Shown here in pieces: positions 45,247-57,727 of a stretch of DNA of 64,000 bases. Made by a program: the position numbers and the translations under genes. How positions within the stretch are numbered: the stretch's first letter is position 1; every line of letters begins with the position of its first letter. The DNA is from Evernia prunastri (lineage: Eukaryota; Ascomycota; Lecanoromycetes; Lecanorales; Parmeliaceae), in the NCBI GenBank assembly GCA_003184365.1, contig NKYR01000076.1, forward strand, positions 1 through 64,000, read 5' to 3'. Under the pieces are notes generated by a model. The model searched no databases, was not told the origin of the DNA, and saw only the letters and a list, made by a program, of their open reading frames with translations.

Positions 45247-46056
45247 CGGTTCGGTGCGGTTTGGAGAGCTTCAATTGGTTAGTTCTACGGCTCGATGGGT
45301 ACTGGTACATCGGGAGTTGATTTCCCGTAGGCTTCCCAAAGCGAAAACACTTTGAAAGATGGCTCTCCGGTCAGCCCTACGAGTATGTAAAGCTAGCGCG
45401 GTTTTCTATGAAGCACAAGTTTGGGACTGTTCCGGACTCTTTGGCGCTACAGCTTTCTACGGTACTTCTCCCAGGCAGCATTTAATCATCTTGGTCTATG
45501 CCACTCTATGCTTCTCCCTCGCGGGAACGCCTAAGGTGTGGAAAATGGCTGGCTACCGCTGTGTGGCCGATCTCTCGGCAGGTCCCCGGTCGAGGCAGAG
45601 AGTACGTGAATGTGACCAGACAGGGGCTCCGGTAATCGACATTTCGGTAGACACTGTTCCCTATGATTGCGTTGCTGGGAGACGGATATCAGCTTAGGAA
45701 CAATATTTGCGAGTGTAATCCGTGTTGTGTATGATCTTAAGGATGGAGCAATTGAATGCGGCGTTTGAGATGTAAGGATGATGTCTAAGACAGTAATTCC
45801 ATTATCAGGTACATCTGAAAATGTGTACGAGCTGCACATGAAGGCCTTCTCTATTCCAATTCAAGCCGAACATGCAGCTTCGACCCATGAAACTCCACGC
45901 TCATTGAACAAAACTATGCAGGTATAGTACGAGACATGGCAAAGGTCCGACCGTCAGGAAAGCCAAAGCAGCACAAGCAGCTCGTGGGTATATTCCAAAA
46001 CATAGCAAGAATATAATAATATCACACAGGCCTTGTAGTCCTTCACTGGAAAACCG
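45247..46056. other. Intergenic, no supported gene
   Basis: Upstream DNA of the hydrolase and the 3' flank of the zinc-finger gene. A 112-codon plus frame at 45359-45697 has no recognisable content. Confidence 0.35.
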
Positions 46057-47413
46057 TCATCCCATACTGGTTGCCCACACACCAGAATTACTCGACAGTC
46101 GTGGCCTCAATTCGTACTGGTCAGGCTCTGTGCTCTGCGGTCTCCTCATGTTTGACATCATGTGCTGAGGAAATCCATAGGGTTCAGAATACCCGAATCC
46201 ATCATTGTGGCCAGGACTTGGCAAACCACTCGGATGTACTGGACTCTGCCAACCGCTGCTCATGTGTGGGCTAACATTTCCGCTGCTAGGTTGGCGAAGG
46301 TCGTGGAAAGTTGGAGGTTCGAGCACAGGAAGCATAGGATGAGAGGTCAGGGATGGACGCTGGTATTTGCCCCCATAAGCCGAGAGAGAAGGCGAGCTTG
46401 CGGATGGAGAGGAGCGAGGGCTGGGTTGTTGGAGTCCGGCTCGCATGTGAGGGGGCAGGTGGTCGTTAGAGTTGTAAGATGCGTTGCTTGTTTGGCGGTT
46501 GAGATAGGGCATGTGAGGGACGTCACTCAGAGGCGACAAGGGCATATTTCGTTCCCCGGGAGAAGGAGTTCTTGTCAATCCAGAAGCCATGGATGCTGTG
46601 TCAGAGAGACTACCAATTTCGGAGTCGGCGCGGCTGTGCTGCCCAGTATTGCGAGAGGCAAGGGCGGCTGCAGTTGCCGCGGCCGCCTCTTCCACTGTGC
46701 CAGAGTGTTGGTTTTGGTGACGAGTTAGAGTAGTGCGACGGGTGAAAGTCTTCTGACAATCCGCGAAAGGGCACTTGTATGGTCGCTTGCCTGAGTGTAT
46801 ACGACGATGTCGGGCCAGAGAGCTCGAATCACTGAAGGGCTTCGAAGATTGTCAGCGCAGTCTAAATCAAAGTCTAGGGCTCACTAACTTTGCCGCAACG
46901 CTCACACATGTGTGGCTTTTCGCCTGAGTGAACTCGCATATGTACTGTCAAAGCAGATCGCTGTATGAAAGGCTTGTTACATCCTTTCTCGGGGCAGACA
47001 TGGGGTCTGTCGCCGCTATGTATCCGTTCTACACGACCGTATCAGCAATGTATCGACAGCGACGTCCAGGTGTCCTTACCATGGCGGGCAAGATCACTCC
47101 TTCGCGCAAAGCCTTTGCCACAAGTAGGAGTAGTACATGCAAAAGCTTTGACACTTCCATTGCTATTTTGCCGTGAACTGCCGGAGTCATCCGGACCGGA
47201 TTCACGCTGATTATTTTGTTGTTGGCGCTGTTGTATGTAGACATCTTGGAAGGGTCGCTCCACGTAAGTCGTTGGCAGTATTGGCATCTGGTGCCGCAGC
47301 TGTGGGGCAGGATTGTAGCTCACACCCTGCGCCATGTGCTGCTGGAATTGTCGCTCAGCAGCGGCGGCTACAGCACCAGGCCCCTTCCCATTCAACATGT
47401 TCGTGATGTCCAT
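46057..47413 (-). CDS. C2H2 zinc-finger transcription factor, four fingers
   Basis: Three exons on the minus strand, 47413-47080, 47028-46889 and 46839-46057, give exactly 419 codons (418 aa). The start MDITNMLNGKGPGAVAAAAE is chosen because it is the usual opening. The frame is open upstream, so a longer form cannot be excluded. A Gln-rich stretch precedes four tandem fingers at about 91-205: CTTPTCGKGFARRSDLARH, CPEKGCNKPFIQRSALTVH, CERCGKPFSDSSSLARH and CPFADCQKTFTRRTTLTRH. They are joined by TGEKP-like linkers (HSGDRPH, HSGEKPH, HSGKRPY). Both introns fall inside the finger array. An Ala-rich segment (EEAAAATAAALASR) follows, then a long Ser/Pro-rich tail, probably activating or regulatory. 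The protein should be nuclear and bind DNA; targets are unknown. Confidence 0.9.
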
Positions 47414-49412
47414 AGCTGAAGATAGTCTGGGGTCCCTAAGCGGTCTTGGCGGCGGTACCCTCGTTCGACTACCTCGTCGCAGCGAAGTAGATTCGTATAC
47501 CCTCCGGCTGGAAAAGGCTGAAGTGTTGAGCGTAACCTTGACCAAAGAATCGTACTCTGGGATCGGACAAGAGGCGCAGGAGAGCTCCCTTCTTCAGTAG
47601 ACTTTGATATCTAGCGGGCACAGCCCCTTCAATGAAGACACGGTGCGCGAAGCTGGACAAATGCTAGGTCTTACTATCTCTTATAACCGGTCCCACGGAG
47701 CCTGGCGCGTTTGAGCTTCGAAATGCAATATAGTTCCTTGTATATACCATCAGTTCCCTATCGCAAAGTTGTAGCGAAACAAACGCGGAAGTTTGAGGCG
47801 TGATTTCTCGGGAGGCGGTGGGAGAACCAGGGTCTTAGAAAAGGTACTTCCAGAGTTCCGAAGGTCGTCTCGGTGAAGGTCCGTAGATGTGGAGCCGGCC
47901 CCGCCTTTCGATCGCGCACTGTGTGTTGACTAAGAGAGGTACTAGATTCACGGTGTCGTGTTGTGGGTCTAGCAGCTGGCGCTCGTGATCAACCCACTAG
48001 CCAAGCAGGGTCGGTCGGCGGTGAGCCCACGTTCTGAGCCAGCTTCGGAGCTTGAGATGAGCGCTCTGCACGTCTCTGTATATTAAATATCTCTCTCTGC
48101 AGGCTGATGCATAAACAGGGTGTTCCTGTTCGTTGTGCCCTGCTCGCAGTTGGAGCTGACGATGTGTGGGCAAACACTGTTTGCACGCACGCTGCTCTCT
48201 CCCAGCAACTGGCTGCCCAACCTATACCAAGTACTCTTTGTGATGTAGTGTATATGCGGTTTTCAAGCCCAAACCCAGCGTAGAAACGGAGAATATGTTG
48301 GCGGGTCTCGGTTGGTAACGAACGACTTTCGAAGCTAAAGTACTGTTCGGAATTTTCGAGTGCGGGGAGAGCTCTGGGGGTGTCGAGGCTTGATTAGATC
48401 CCGCAATATTGCTATGAGGTCTGGTCCAAGCTGTTGCAGGTGTTCATGCTAGGAGGATGTTGGTGTTGGGGTCGGAATGTGCACAGAGCTCGTAGGGACT
48501 CAAGGAGACGGTGAGGGGCTACTCGAAGCCCCTGACGTGGAGGAAGCAGGGGTTGCGGTGAAGTCGAATCAGGTGTGATAGGGCGCCTTCTCCTGCATCA
48601 TTGGTCATTGGTTCAAAGAAAGCGGTAGTTGTAGGAGGGGCAAGCAAGCTCACGGAGATTTGATGTGTCCCCCCCCCTGCAACAGCAAGACCAATACCGA
48701 TACCTACCACCAATGATTTTTCCGGGCTGATACTTGTTTTTTTTTTGTCAATCACTGGCATTGACAGTGTAAACGGACTTTTAAAGAGTGAGTAGTTGTT
48801 GATGCAGAAAGATATGATTATCTTGTATCTACAATCAGTTGAGTGTATCAGTCTATCGGTCTATCGATAAAGGGTTGGCTATCCGTACAATTATTTTGGA
48901 TTCTGCATGTGGTCGCACACACTGGTCGCAATAATGATATTTGGAGATCTACTGTGCATTAGAGTAGCTTAGGCTAGGTAGGCAAAATTGGGCTCAGCCG
49001 ACGATGCAGGACGGCTTTGAAGTTTGGAGAAAAGCTTCCAACAATGTTCCAGCAAGCTTCCAGGGGTCTTCCACTCGTCTTCTAGGGGCCTTCTAGCGGT
49101 TCTCTAGGGACTTTCTGATCCAGCAAGGCGGTGTATAGTTTCTAAGTCTACCTTACCTACTTCCAGGGTCTAAGCCTAAAGGATAGGAAGTATACGGAGT
49201 AAGGCTAATGCTATTGCCGCTGTAGCTGCAGCACCATTTGTCGATCAAATGACAAAAGGTGAGTACCGTAGTCCATCATCCAAGCAACGCTCGACTTCCT
49301 CTTACCACATAATTAACCAAAATATAGGTGGAAGAAAAAAGGATCAAGCATCGAGATCCCGCTTCATCCTTGCGAAAGCGTGGCATGAAACGCTTTGGTC
49401 CGTTTATTTATT

Positions 49413-49456
49413 TATTTTATTTTATTTTATTTTATTTTATTTTATTTTATTTTATT
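49413..49456. repeat. Pentanucleotide microsatellite (TTTTA)n
   Basis: Two TTTA units and then about eight TTTTA units run without interruption. Confidence 0.9.
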
Positions 49457-49500
49457 TCTATTACATACACCATTCACAAGCATTTATTTATTTGTTTGAT

Positions 49501-49535
49501 ATTTACAAGATTTACAAGATTTACAAGATTTACAG
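49501..49535. repeat. 9-bp minisatellite (ATTTACAAG)~4
   Basis: Three exact ATTTACAAG copies and a fourth ending ATTTACAG, about 45 bases after the TTTTA repeat. Confidence 0.85.
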
Positions 49536-52358
49536 GGGATCATTTACTTACCGTACTTCTATCATTTTCAAGATTTTTCTTCACTCGATAATCGTCATAA
49601 CCCGTCTTATGCGTGATGCGAGTCCACCAATTCAGCATTCAGCATTCACCATTCATTCGTAGAAAGAAGTCACTGACCTTTCTTTGACGCACACTGAAGC
49701 AGGTGGAGAGAGATAGGTATCTAATTCCTTTCCCGAGATGATGAGATCCACGATGCATCATATCATCATACTTGATGATTGTTGCCTCTATTCCCAATGG
49801 CTGGCGAAACGCATGACGATTCTTGACCCAAGGGAAGGGCCAATACCAGCATGGCGGGTCTGATGGATCTCCTCGGCCTTGCTGGGTGTGAGTGTTTCGC
49901 TTATCCCAGGCCGTGTCTGAGATATCGTGCTACATGAATAAAGATACTCTACCGTCTATTTACTCTACCGTGCCATTTGCTAAAAGGCACAGGCGCCCCT
50001 GATCCTCCAGCTGAGACCGATAAAGCCTCCAGCGCAGCACACAACATCAGCAGCATAGCACACAGCACAGCCCCCATTCTACCGTAGCCTTTTTTCCAAA
50101 TATGCACTCATGCATGAAACGATTCATTGGCGGAGATAGTTCCATCATAGGTATATCCATGCAACGAGCAGAATTAGACCACAATAAAAAGGTACCCGTG
50201 TGTACCTTTGTACCTACTCGTAAATGAGGCACATTTAATGCATTTCCATCATGCAAGAGTAATGGGCATTGTACCTATTGAACTTCACCCATCTATCTGC
50301 AAGGATTTGCTAGGCATCCTGCAATATCTTACACATCATCAATGCTGTATCCAGTCATAATGACCTTTGAATTCAACTCCAAGGTAAAGTAAGTAGGTAC
50401 AAGCTGCACGTATCCAGATCCTCCGCTGGACTCGCTAGAACCTATCCATTTCGGACAAGGCAAGCCAAGGTTACGCCACTTTGGACCCGACAAGACTTAC
50501 CTTCCACGCCTTTCGCAAGTTATATCTCGCCTATTGGCTCTCTAATATGTACCTCGTTTTTCCAACCTTCTTTTTTGCCTTCCTTCTAATGTCTTCTTTT
50601 TGCTTCAAGAAATCCCACCTCGTCTACGCGCGTGGCGCCGTTGCCTTTTTGCACTTCATGCTTTGCCGCCCGGCGAGCTCGAGCGAAACTCAACAGTAAC
50701 CAACCCTTTCCCTTTAGGCTTTTTGCCCCGAGCTCTGCTTCATTGTCCACCTATCGACCACCATCCTCTAATCTCGCCTTCCTTGCTGGCTTGAGAATAT
50801 CACCTCCTCTTTGTCTTAAAACCTGGATGGATTGGTCAAATGTTGCGTACACCTGACTTACCACTTACAACAGAGCTTCCCAGCATTAACCGCTTGATCC
50901 CTCATCGCCGATGCTCCACCATCATCACAGCCCCATGATGCCATCTGGCTGAACGGCAGCGTGAAAATTTAACAAGCCACAGCTAAAAGGTTTCGGCTTC
51001 CACGGCTTCAAAATAGAATTGGAGCATCTTCTTCCCGTCCGGCGTCCGCTGATGCGTGCCCTTGGTTCCTTTCGAAATTGCTCGTTCCTTTCATTCCCTT
51101 CTTCTAGTTAGATATTTCCTCTTTTATAAAATCTATCCTTTCTTTTCCATTATTTTCGAAACCTGTGAATGAGATAATAATGTAGCAAAAATTAATACTT
51201 TTGAGGGTGAACCACACATCCATTGGCGACATTTTTGTGGGGAAAGACCCAGACAAACGGACGCTTTCTGACAAATACTATCAAATGACAAGGATCAAAG
51301 GTTATGAAGAACAGTTGCGCTTGCAAAGTAAAGACCACGAGTATCAAGTGAAGTATTATAGCAGTGGTCATTTTTTCTGGCAACCCGTCTGAGGTGTATG
51401 ATGAACTTGAGAAATTCCTTCACTGTATTTTCCTTATGAATGGTTTTTTCCACAACATGAGAACAGACGTCGTCCTTTGTCAGCTTGACTTTTTCACTCT
51501 TGATTGCTCCTTGCTCTTTTCTTCCATTTGGCTGGGACACATCCGCCTGCCCTGTCATTATTTATCAGAAAACCGTGGAAACATGTAAGATTGAGTATCA
51601 GTTCTTCGAGCTTGCAATGTCATGCCGGAAACGACCAGTGAATTGCTCCAGATTACGAAGACCACAGGTGTTCTCCATCAACATCTCGCCGCAGAAAGAC
51701 AGGACAACCCCGATTGACTGACTATTGGGGAGTTTGAGATAGAAGTAGAAAAAAGAACGACGCTAAGTGCCTACACAAGAGGCAGAGTGGTAAACAGAAT
51801 TATTTGCTACTTTATCATACCAAGAGTGGCAGCATCTCTCTCATGCTGTTGATCTCTCCACCGTACTCAAAGACTGTGGCTCGTTTTAGGAATGACTGCT
51901 CCTTGGCCAGCGTGTCTGCAGCCTGATTGACGTGAAGGCTCCAGGGTAGAGAGCAAGTAGTTCAAAGGGAGGTCAAGGGTAGGGGGGCACAACATGTGAT
52001 AAGGGTTTATGAGAGAGTGCTAACAACTCGTTGGAAATGGAGTGATAACTGCTGTGACAAACACTGAAGTCTGCTCTCACTAAGTATTCCTTGGTTTCCT
52101 GTTGTCCGGTTTGGTGATGCTTTTGTCATAGCAGTGGCCGGGTCCTTACTAGTACTTTGCAGACACAGCGACATATTAGCTTACTAAACTCTCGTGTTCA
52201 TGATGCAACAGCGATAACTACTGACAAAAGCTTGCTTACCTCATCGATACAACCTAACACTTGTTGCTGCGAGTTCCAACCTTCAGACATCACCCAAGTA
52301 CAAGACATAGCTCCTTCAAAATATCATCACCCACCTACAAGATACAGCTCCTAGCAAA

Positions 52359-53630
52359 ATGGCACAGTCTGATCAAGGAACGATGGATGACTATACTACC
52401 TATTGTGCAATCTGTGGAGGTCCATTTGGAGATTTCCTTCATGAAGGAATGCCCATCGGAAAGCAATTTCCGGAGTGGATGACGGCTCCGTCAACTATCT
52501 TCAACCTCGATCCAGGATCCGAGTATGCAAATAACAAATTCAACAGGTGAGCACCCACTCCTGGTCTCCCTACTACATTCGCACCAATCCCAGATGCTCC
52601 ACCAGTGCTGACCTGGCCCGCAGTGGAAGCGACATCCAACACGACGACTTAGACATTTACCCTCTTGCTGAGATCGCCGGTTATGACTTATTTGACGATG
52701 ACCATCCGGACCACTTTTTCCCCGTTCACAGTGCTTGCGATCAGATCGCAATTGAGTTCTTCGCCTTCGCCAACGAGGGGGAGAACGTTTTGGGGACTTC
52801 CAGAGGTCTTCACACGCTCGTACGCTCAGAAGCAGATTTATATCTGGCGTTTGAGCGTCAGTTTGAGACGGACGTTCACCGAAGAACATTTCCCACTGAG
52901 AAGTTTCGGTTGGAATGGGATAATAAATCCCACGGTGCGGCGGCCTATCAAAACGTTGTACTCGATAATTCCCCTGGAAACGCGCAGACAGGAGAACTGG
53001 AACAGCCCACGCTGTTCAACCAGGGTTGGATACGTGTCGAGGAATCAGAAGTGAGTCTGCTTTCGACCCAACAGTCCTTTCTCTGCTTGCCGCACAGCTC
53101 ACACCGCCTTCAAACGTCGTGTTCTTGCTAATGCCCCAAACACCCAGGTCTTCGAAGCGGATCCCGAACATCTAAACATCAGCGAAGTAACCACCTTCAT
53201 CTTCTCCTTCCTCCGCCGCAAACCCTCCACCCTCAACGACACGGAGGAATCTCCCCCCAGCCTCGCGGTCTTCAGACACTACATCCACGGCCGATTCCCC
53301 ACCGACCTGCAAAACACCCTCACCGCCCACCTGCGCCCCCTAGGGGCGCTCGGGGACGCCGTCAGCCTCGAGCCCCTCGGCCTGCTCCCCACAGAAGCCT
53401 GGCGCGACCTCTTACCCACCACGACGCCCTGGCTCCGGGGCGTCGACTTCCCGGCCGCCTTCCGACGCCACGAGCCGGCCGAGGCATGGGACTGGGAGCG
53501 CCTGGCGAGGATGTTGGCGCAGGCGGACGCGTTCGAGCCCGGCGGGTGCATGCCGGGGGCGCCGTCGGGGTTGCGGAACCGGAGGCGGATCTGGCGGTTG
53601 TTGGCGGATATGGAGGTGCCGAGGGGGTGA
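52359..53630 (+). CDS. Uncharacterised fungal protein with N-terminal CxxC motif
   Basis: Three exons, 52359-52546, 52624-53050 and 53148-53630, give exactly 366 codons (365 aa). A closer acceptor at about 52591 keeps the same frame and would add 11 residues; I prefer the later one because a GCTGAC branch-point word lies 12 bases before it. The N-terminus carries YCAICGGPFG, a CxxC pair, and further on PVHSACDQIAIEFF and EDDDHPDHFF-type acidic stretches. The C-terminal exon contains LGLLPTEAWRDLLP and WERLARMLAQADAF, helical and Arg-rich. This layout (CAICGGPF near the start, HSACD in the middle) resembles a large set of fungal hypothetical proteins sometimes listed as F-box-like. I see no F-box and give no function. 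GC content rises sharply in the last exon. Confidence 0.7.
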
Positions 53631-54376
53631 GTGGAGGGGTGATGGGAGGGTGACGGGGGAGGATGATGAGTGAGTGAGTGAGTGGGGCGGGTGGAGGGGG
53701 ATTGAAGTCAGCTGGAATGGCAGGATTGTGGCGTGATAGCGATGAAAGGGATATCTTTCGTCCGTGGTGGCATGAGAAGGGATCGAACTTGCTTGATTGA
53801 TACTCGTCGGGGAATAGTTCTCAAAAGCTTGCATTGTGATTATTTCATCCATCAAACACTTCCCGTGCCATGAAGCGCTCAGACATTTTGCATGAGATAA
53901 ACCCAAGAAGTCTTGAGCCTAACGATTGATAAAACAAAACAAGGAACATCTGGTACCGAGCTCACAACTATATCAAAACCCTCGAGGTATTATCCCCGGT
54001 CCTATCTGTCACTCGTCAGCACAGGGAAGCCGTCGACGGCCCCAAGCAACCTACCTTAGTGAACGCCATCCTATCTAACTAGCACCCCTCACCTGTGACA
54101 ATTCCGTGATATCGCCCTGGGTACTTGTATTCAAGACTTGGAAAGACGAAAGGGAGCTCTTTGGGCAGCATACTTATCAACAAGGCGTGGAATAGATTTC
54201 ATACGGAATCTATCCAAGAGTTCCCCTTCCACTGCTATCCTACGTACATCCATCACGCCGTCCTGTTACAGACGCTGACGCCGTACCTCAGATCGTTCGA
54301 GACTCCTCGTTCATTCGTCATCCTCTCTAACCCGCCGCTCTTTCGCTCTCGTCTTGGGCAAGGTTATCAAGAGCCC
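53631..54376. other. Convergent intergenic
   Basis: Tail-to-tail spacer between the previous gene (+) and the DUF4139 gene (-). A GAGTGAGT-type short repeat lies at about 53668-53682. No coding region is seen. Confidence 0.4.
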
Positions 54377-56403
54377 CTATCTCGCCTCGTACTCCAGCAC
54401 CAGCTCCGCTCCGCGACCCGGTTCGATCCTGACCTCCCACGCCACCTCTCCGCCCTTCTTCAACACCGCAGTCGCCCTGCCCCACTCCTCCGTCCCGTTT
54501 CCTGCCGTCGCGACGCCGGTACCCGTCTTGACGGCGTCGCCCTCCGCTCTCAGGCCGACGGGCTGCAGGATCTCGACCCGGAGACGCTCGTCCTCGCTCA
54601 CGGGGATCTGGTCGAGCACGGTGCCCTCTATTGCCCGGTTGGGTTTGGTGTTGCTGATTGTGCACGTCCGCGTGTAGACGCCGCTGCCCTCTTCGGTGAA
54701 GACGCCCGTCGGCGATCTCTTGACAGCTGGTGCGGAATACGTCACGTTGACGCTGGGATCGACGCCTAAGCTCAGATGGAAATGTTCGCCGGCGCTGCAG
54801 CGAGGCAAGTTTGTATTGCCCAGAAAAGAGCCGTCCAGTGTGAGGCTTGCAGGCCCTTTGAGGAGTGCAACCGACGAGGCGTTGCGGAGACGAGCCTTGA
54901 GGAAGGCTGCGGCTCGGACTTTCGGGACAACGACGTACGATAGATGCACGTCCTCGAGACGTACCGAGGCGATCTCGTGACGACGCGCGGTGAAGCTGGG
55001 GGCGAGTGTGCGTAATCCTGGTATTTCGTATGTGGAAGCCAGACCCTAGACACAAATCCCGCAGTCAGTGCTGCCTGCCAAAGATGCTGTAAAAGATGTC
55101 TCAAGACGCATTTCCGTGTAAAAAGGAAGTGTCCAGCGTTGTGGACTACGTACGGATTCAGTCCATTCGGATTCCTGGGGTTCGAGGGTAGGCAATTCTG
55201 GTACGATTATTCCGCCGGCGCCAGACACGGTGTCCTGTTCGTACTGCGCCATCATCAAGCGTCTTCTTTTTTTCTCTTGCTCTAACAGCATGATCTGCAT
55301 CTGATAGTCCTGTAGGGCGCGGTTGCCTTCCAGGGATGAATTCCCCGCATTTGACGAGTCGAAGAGCGCTGCGTTGGAGCTGGGCACGTTTGATGCCACA
55401 AAACTGCTTCCGAAACTGCCAAGCACCATGGCCTGCGGTTGATCCTTGAACTGGGCTTGTCGAGGGATAAAAGGCAGTCCGTCTAATCCAAAAAGCCCAT
55501 TGCGAGGCTCGACGGGTCCTTGGAACGCGGTCTGAGATGTAGATAGGATGACCTGAGCATCTTTCCATTCCTCGCTAGTGGTGTTACAGTAGTCTGCATG
55601 ATATATAGTGAGACCAGAGCTAGTAATAGTGTTCAAAGACAAGCCGTATCTCGGAAACCAGTAAGCTGAATGGGTGATATAAGAGACGGACAAAGAAATT
55701 TGGAAGGACTCCGGAGATGATAATGTAGAATTTGCCACGTTGTCAACAGATCCCCGGCGTGATGATGCAGAGGTCAACTCAGAATGGGTGTTAAGGCTCA
55801 AAGTGACTTGATAGACGCTATGCAGATTTCAAAGTCAGCGTCGCTCGTTTTAGGTCAGGACTTACAGAAACGAGAGTCTTTGAAGAGTTGAAAAGCCCCT
55901 TCGCTGGATAGTCTGCGAAGTTTAGTAGCTTTCTGGTTTCGGAAGATGGCATGTAGCCCACTTCGCTACCTAAAAGGAAGGGTTTAGTCAGAAATATACG
56001 TACTCCCGCGGCCAGAATCGGGAACGTTTGGCCTGCCGTTTGAGTAATTTGGGCAGATCTTGTGCATCATCTTCAGACTCTGGGTAAACATCCTTATACT
56101 TGTCTAGATTCGGTATGAGTTTGACCTTCATATCGGTGATGGTGGCTGAGCCTTTGCCATCGACCTTTATCGAATTTCTGTCTGTCGTAGGCGTGAAACC
56201 CGAGATGATTATCTCGTTAGCACCGGGCTGTAAACGGTTCATCAGTGTCAGGTTCAAGCAAGCAAGAAAAGCAGACTGAACACCTTCAGAGAAATGCCGT
56301 TTAATTCTCGAATTATCTTCGCTCTCGTAGGGTAAAGGGTCACACGGTGTGTTTGCAGCTTGCGGACTTTGAAATCCTGCTTGTGGATATTTTCACCGGC
56401 CAT
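54377..56403 (-). CDS. DUF4140/DUF4139 protein (mucoidy-inhibitor-like)
   Basis: Four exons on the minus strand, 56403-56284, 56227-56004, 55817-55154 and 55045-54377, sum to exactly 559 codons (558 aa). The N-terminal part (HRVTLYPTRAKIIRELNGIS, PGANEIIISGFTPTTDRNSI, then VDGKGSATITDM) is the DUF4140 domain. The C-terminal part is DUF4139, with SYITHSAYWFPRYGLSLNT, YHADYCNTTSEEWKDAQVIL, LGNTNLPRCSAGEHFHLSLG, CTISNTKPNRAIEGTVLDQI and a final VLEYEAR. The family is widespread in fungi, nematodes and bacteria, and its biochemical role is not established. In relatives I know, a long coiled coil joins the two domains. Here exon 2 ends KRSRFWPR and goes straight to VYQVTLSLNTHSEL, so that coiled coil is missing (see findings). 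There is no signal peptide or membrane segment. Confidence 0.85.
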
Positions 56404-57727
56404 CTTAGATTGAAGGAGATTTGTCACAGAAAGCAATAGGCCAGTGCGGACGTTCGGGCAGGACTGTCTTGGAACGCTTTCCTGGGTTCTAGAAGATATC
56501 ACAATGGCAATGTGTGGGCTTGGATTAAAAGCATCAAACGAATTGTTGTCAAGCTAGTCTGGGTTAGCAGACAGAGGAGAGGCTTGTATTGATACTTCAA
56601 AGATCAAGTGCAGGTCTTTAGGCAGCAGATAGGCCTCAGTCAGCGCTAGGCAACCAAATCCTTCTGACACCACGCCAGGCAGGCTTAATGACGCTCCATA
56701 GTTCGTGAGGTCTTGGAACCCCGTTGTACGGTCCAGAAGAGGCTCATTTTCCGGCAGAAGAAAGTATTCGTGATCGTTCAGATGGGAGACAATCGGCATC
56801 GAAAAGCCGTTTGAAATGCCAGCCGAGCCAGGCCCACTGCTGGAGTAGCGCATATTCCGTATTGCGTGGATTATTCCACCTAGAGTAGTACAAAATCATT
56901 GTACATAAAACCCCGTACTCCCTCATGAATCAATGATGTGTTCTGAACGCTCTAATCATGAAGGCTACAGTATTCGTAAAGTACTCGATCGTACCTCAGG
57001 TACTCTAAGTAGGCAGGCAATTGCGCGCTTGGCGCGCTAATTAGTGTCTGCCCCTGAGCAGATTTATCTTGGTAGTAAGCTATCCTTGCTGAGTATCTAC
57101 ATTCGACACCAAGCATCTCGAACCACTCGATATCACGGCACTCTCGTTGGTCTCTCATTCTCAGCTTTCAAGCAATCACTGACCTGAAAATAGCTAAATA
57201 TACAAACGCTGGTGCCAAGCCCTCTGCTTCGCCCCCTTGGGAGGGCTGAATTGTCCACTGCATGCATCCTTCGGGTGTTGGTGAACTCGGAAGAGAAGGG
57301 TTTGAAACATGCTCTCCAGATGCCAACATAAGACGGCATCTCTAGATCGCAGAATCTGAAGCAACTGATGCTTAAGGCTCATGGTTCTAAAATATTCACA
57401 GCTGAAAAAGCTCGTGTTACATAGCTGTTGCGCTCTCGTTTCACATATTTCAGATCTGCGGCAAGGCTGTGGCTTATGAAGGGGAGCATGTAACTAGATC
57501 TGCTTTATAACATGCTCTGCTTCTCTTCCATATTCGTTATTTGTCTTCTTTCATAGAACTTTCGCGAAGCAAGATCCCTGGAAACTCCTCCATTGTCATC
57601 TCTACAGCCTGTTGACCCATAAATACCCGCCTTTCTACAAGTGTTTCCGGCATCCTTGACGAAAACGGGCCTTACTCCCACTACTCCTCTCCATCTTTTG
57701 ATACAGACAGATCGAGTCCGGGGAAAA
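56404..57727. other. Divergent intergenic, no supported gene
   Basis: Upstream DNA of the DUF4139 gene (-) and of the small membrane protein (+). A 99-codon minus frame at 56554-56853 starts with ATG but has no recognisable content. A short dyad, GCGCGCTTGGCGCGC, lies at about 57025-57039. Confidence 0.35.

Larger units (their letters stand above)
47414..52358. other. 4.9 kb gene-poor region upstream of the zinc-finger gene
   Basis: No recognisable protein on either strand; all frames are short and lack partners. It contains two AT-rich tandem repeats (listed) and pyrimidine-rich stretches at about 50480-51140. GGTACC-like words recur at 50191-50217 and 50395. Long 5' leaders and large upstream regions are common for fungal transcription-factor genes, so this may be extended regulatory DNA for the gene ending at 47413 and for the one starting at 52359. 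Non-coding transcripts cannot be excluded. Confidence 0.35.

Noticed and set aside
44647..45310. 211-codon plus frame and 173-codon minus frame overlapping the GDSL hydrolase
   Set aside because: Pro/His- and Arg-rich translation produced by G-rich coding DNA; the hydrolase frame has all catalytic blocks.
54125..55055. Plus frame 54125-54769 and a 242-codon minus frame at 54327-55055
   Set aside because: Shadows of the DUF4139 exon, rich in Arg and without conserved motifs.
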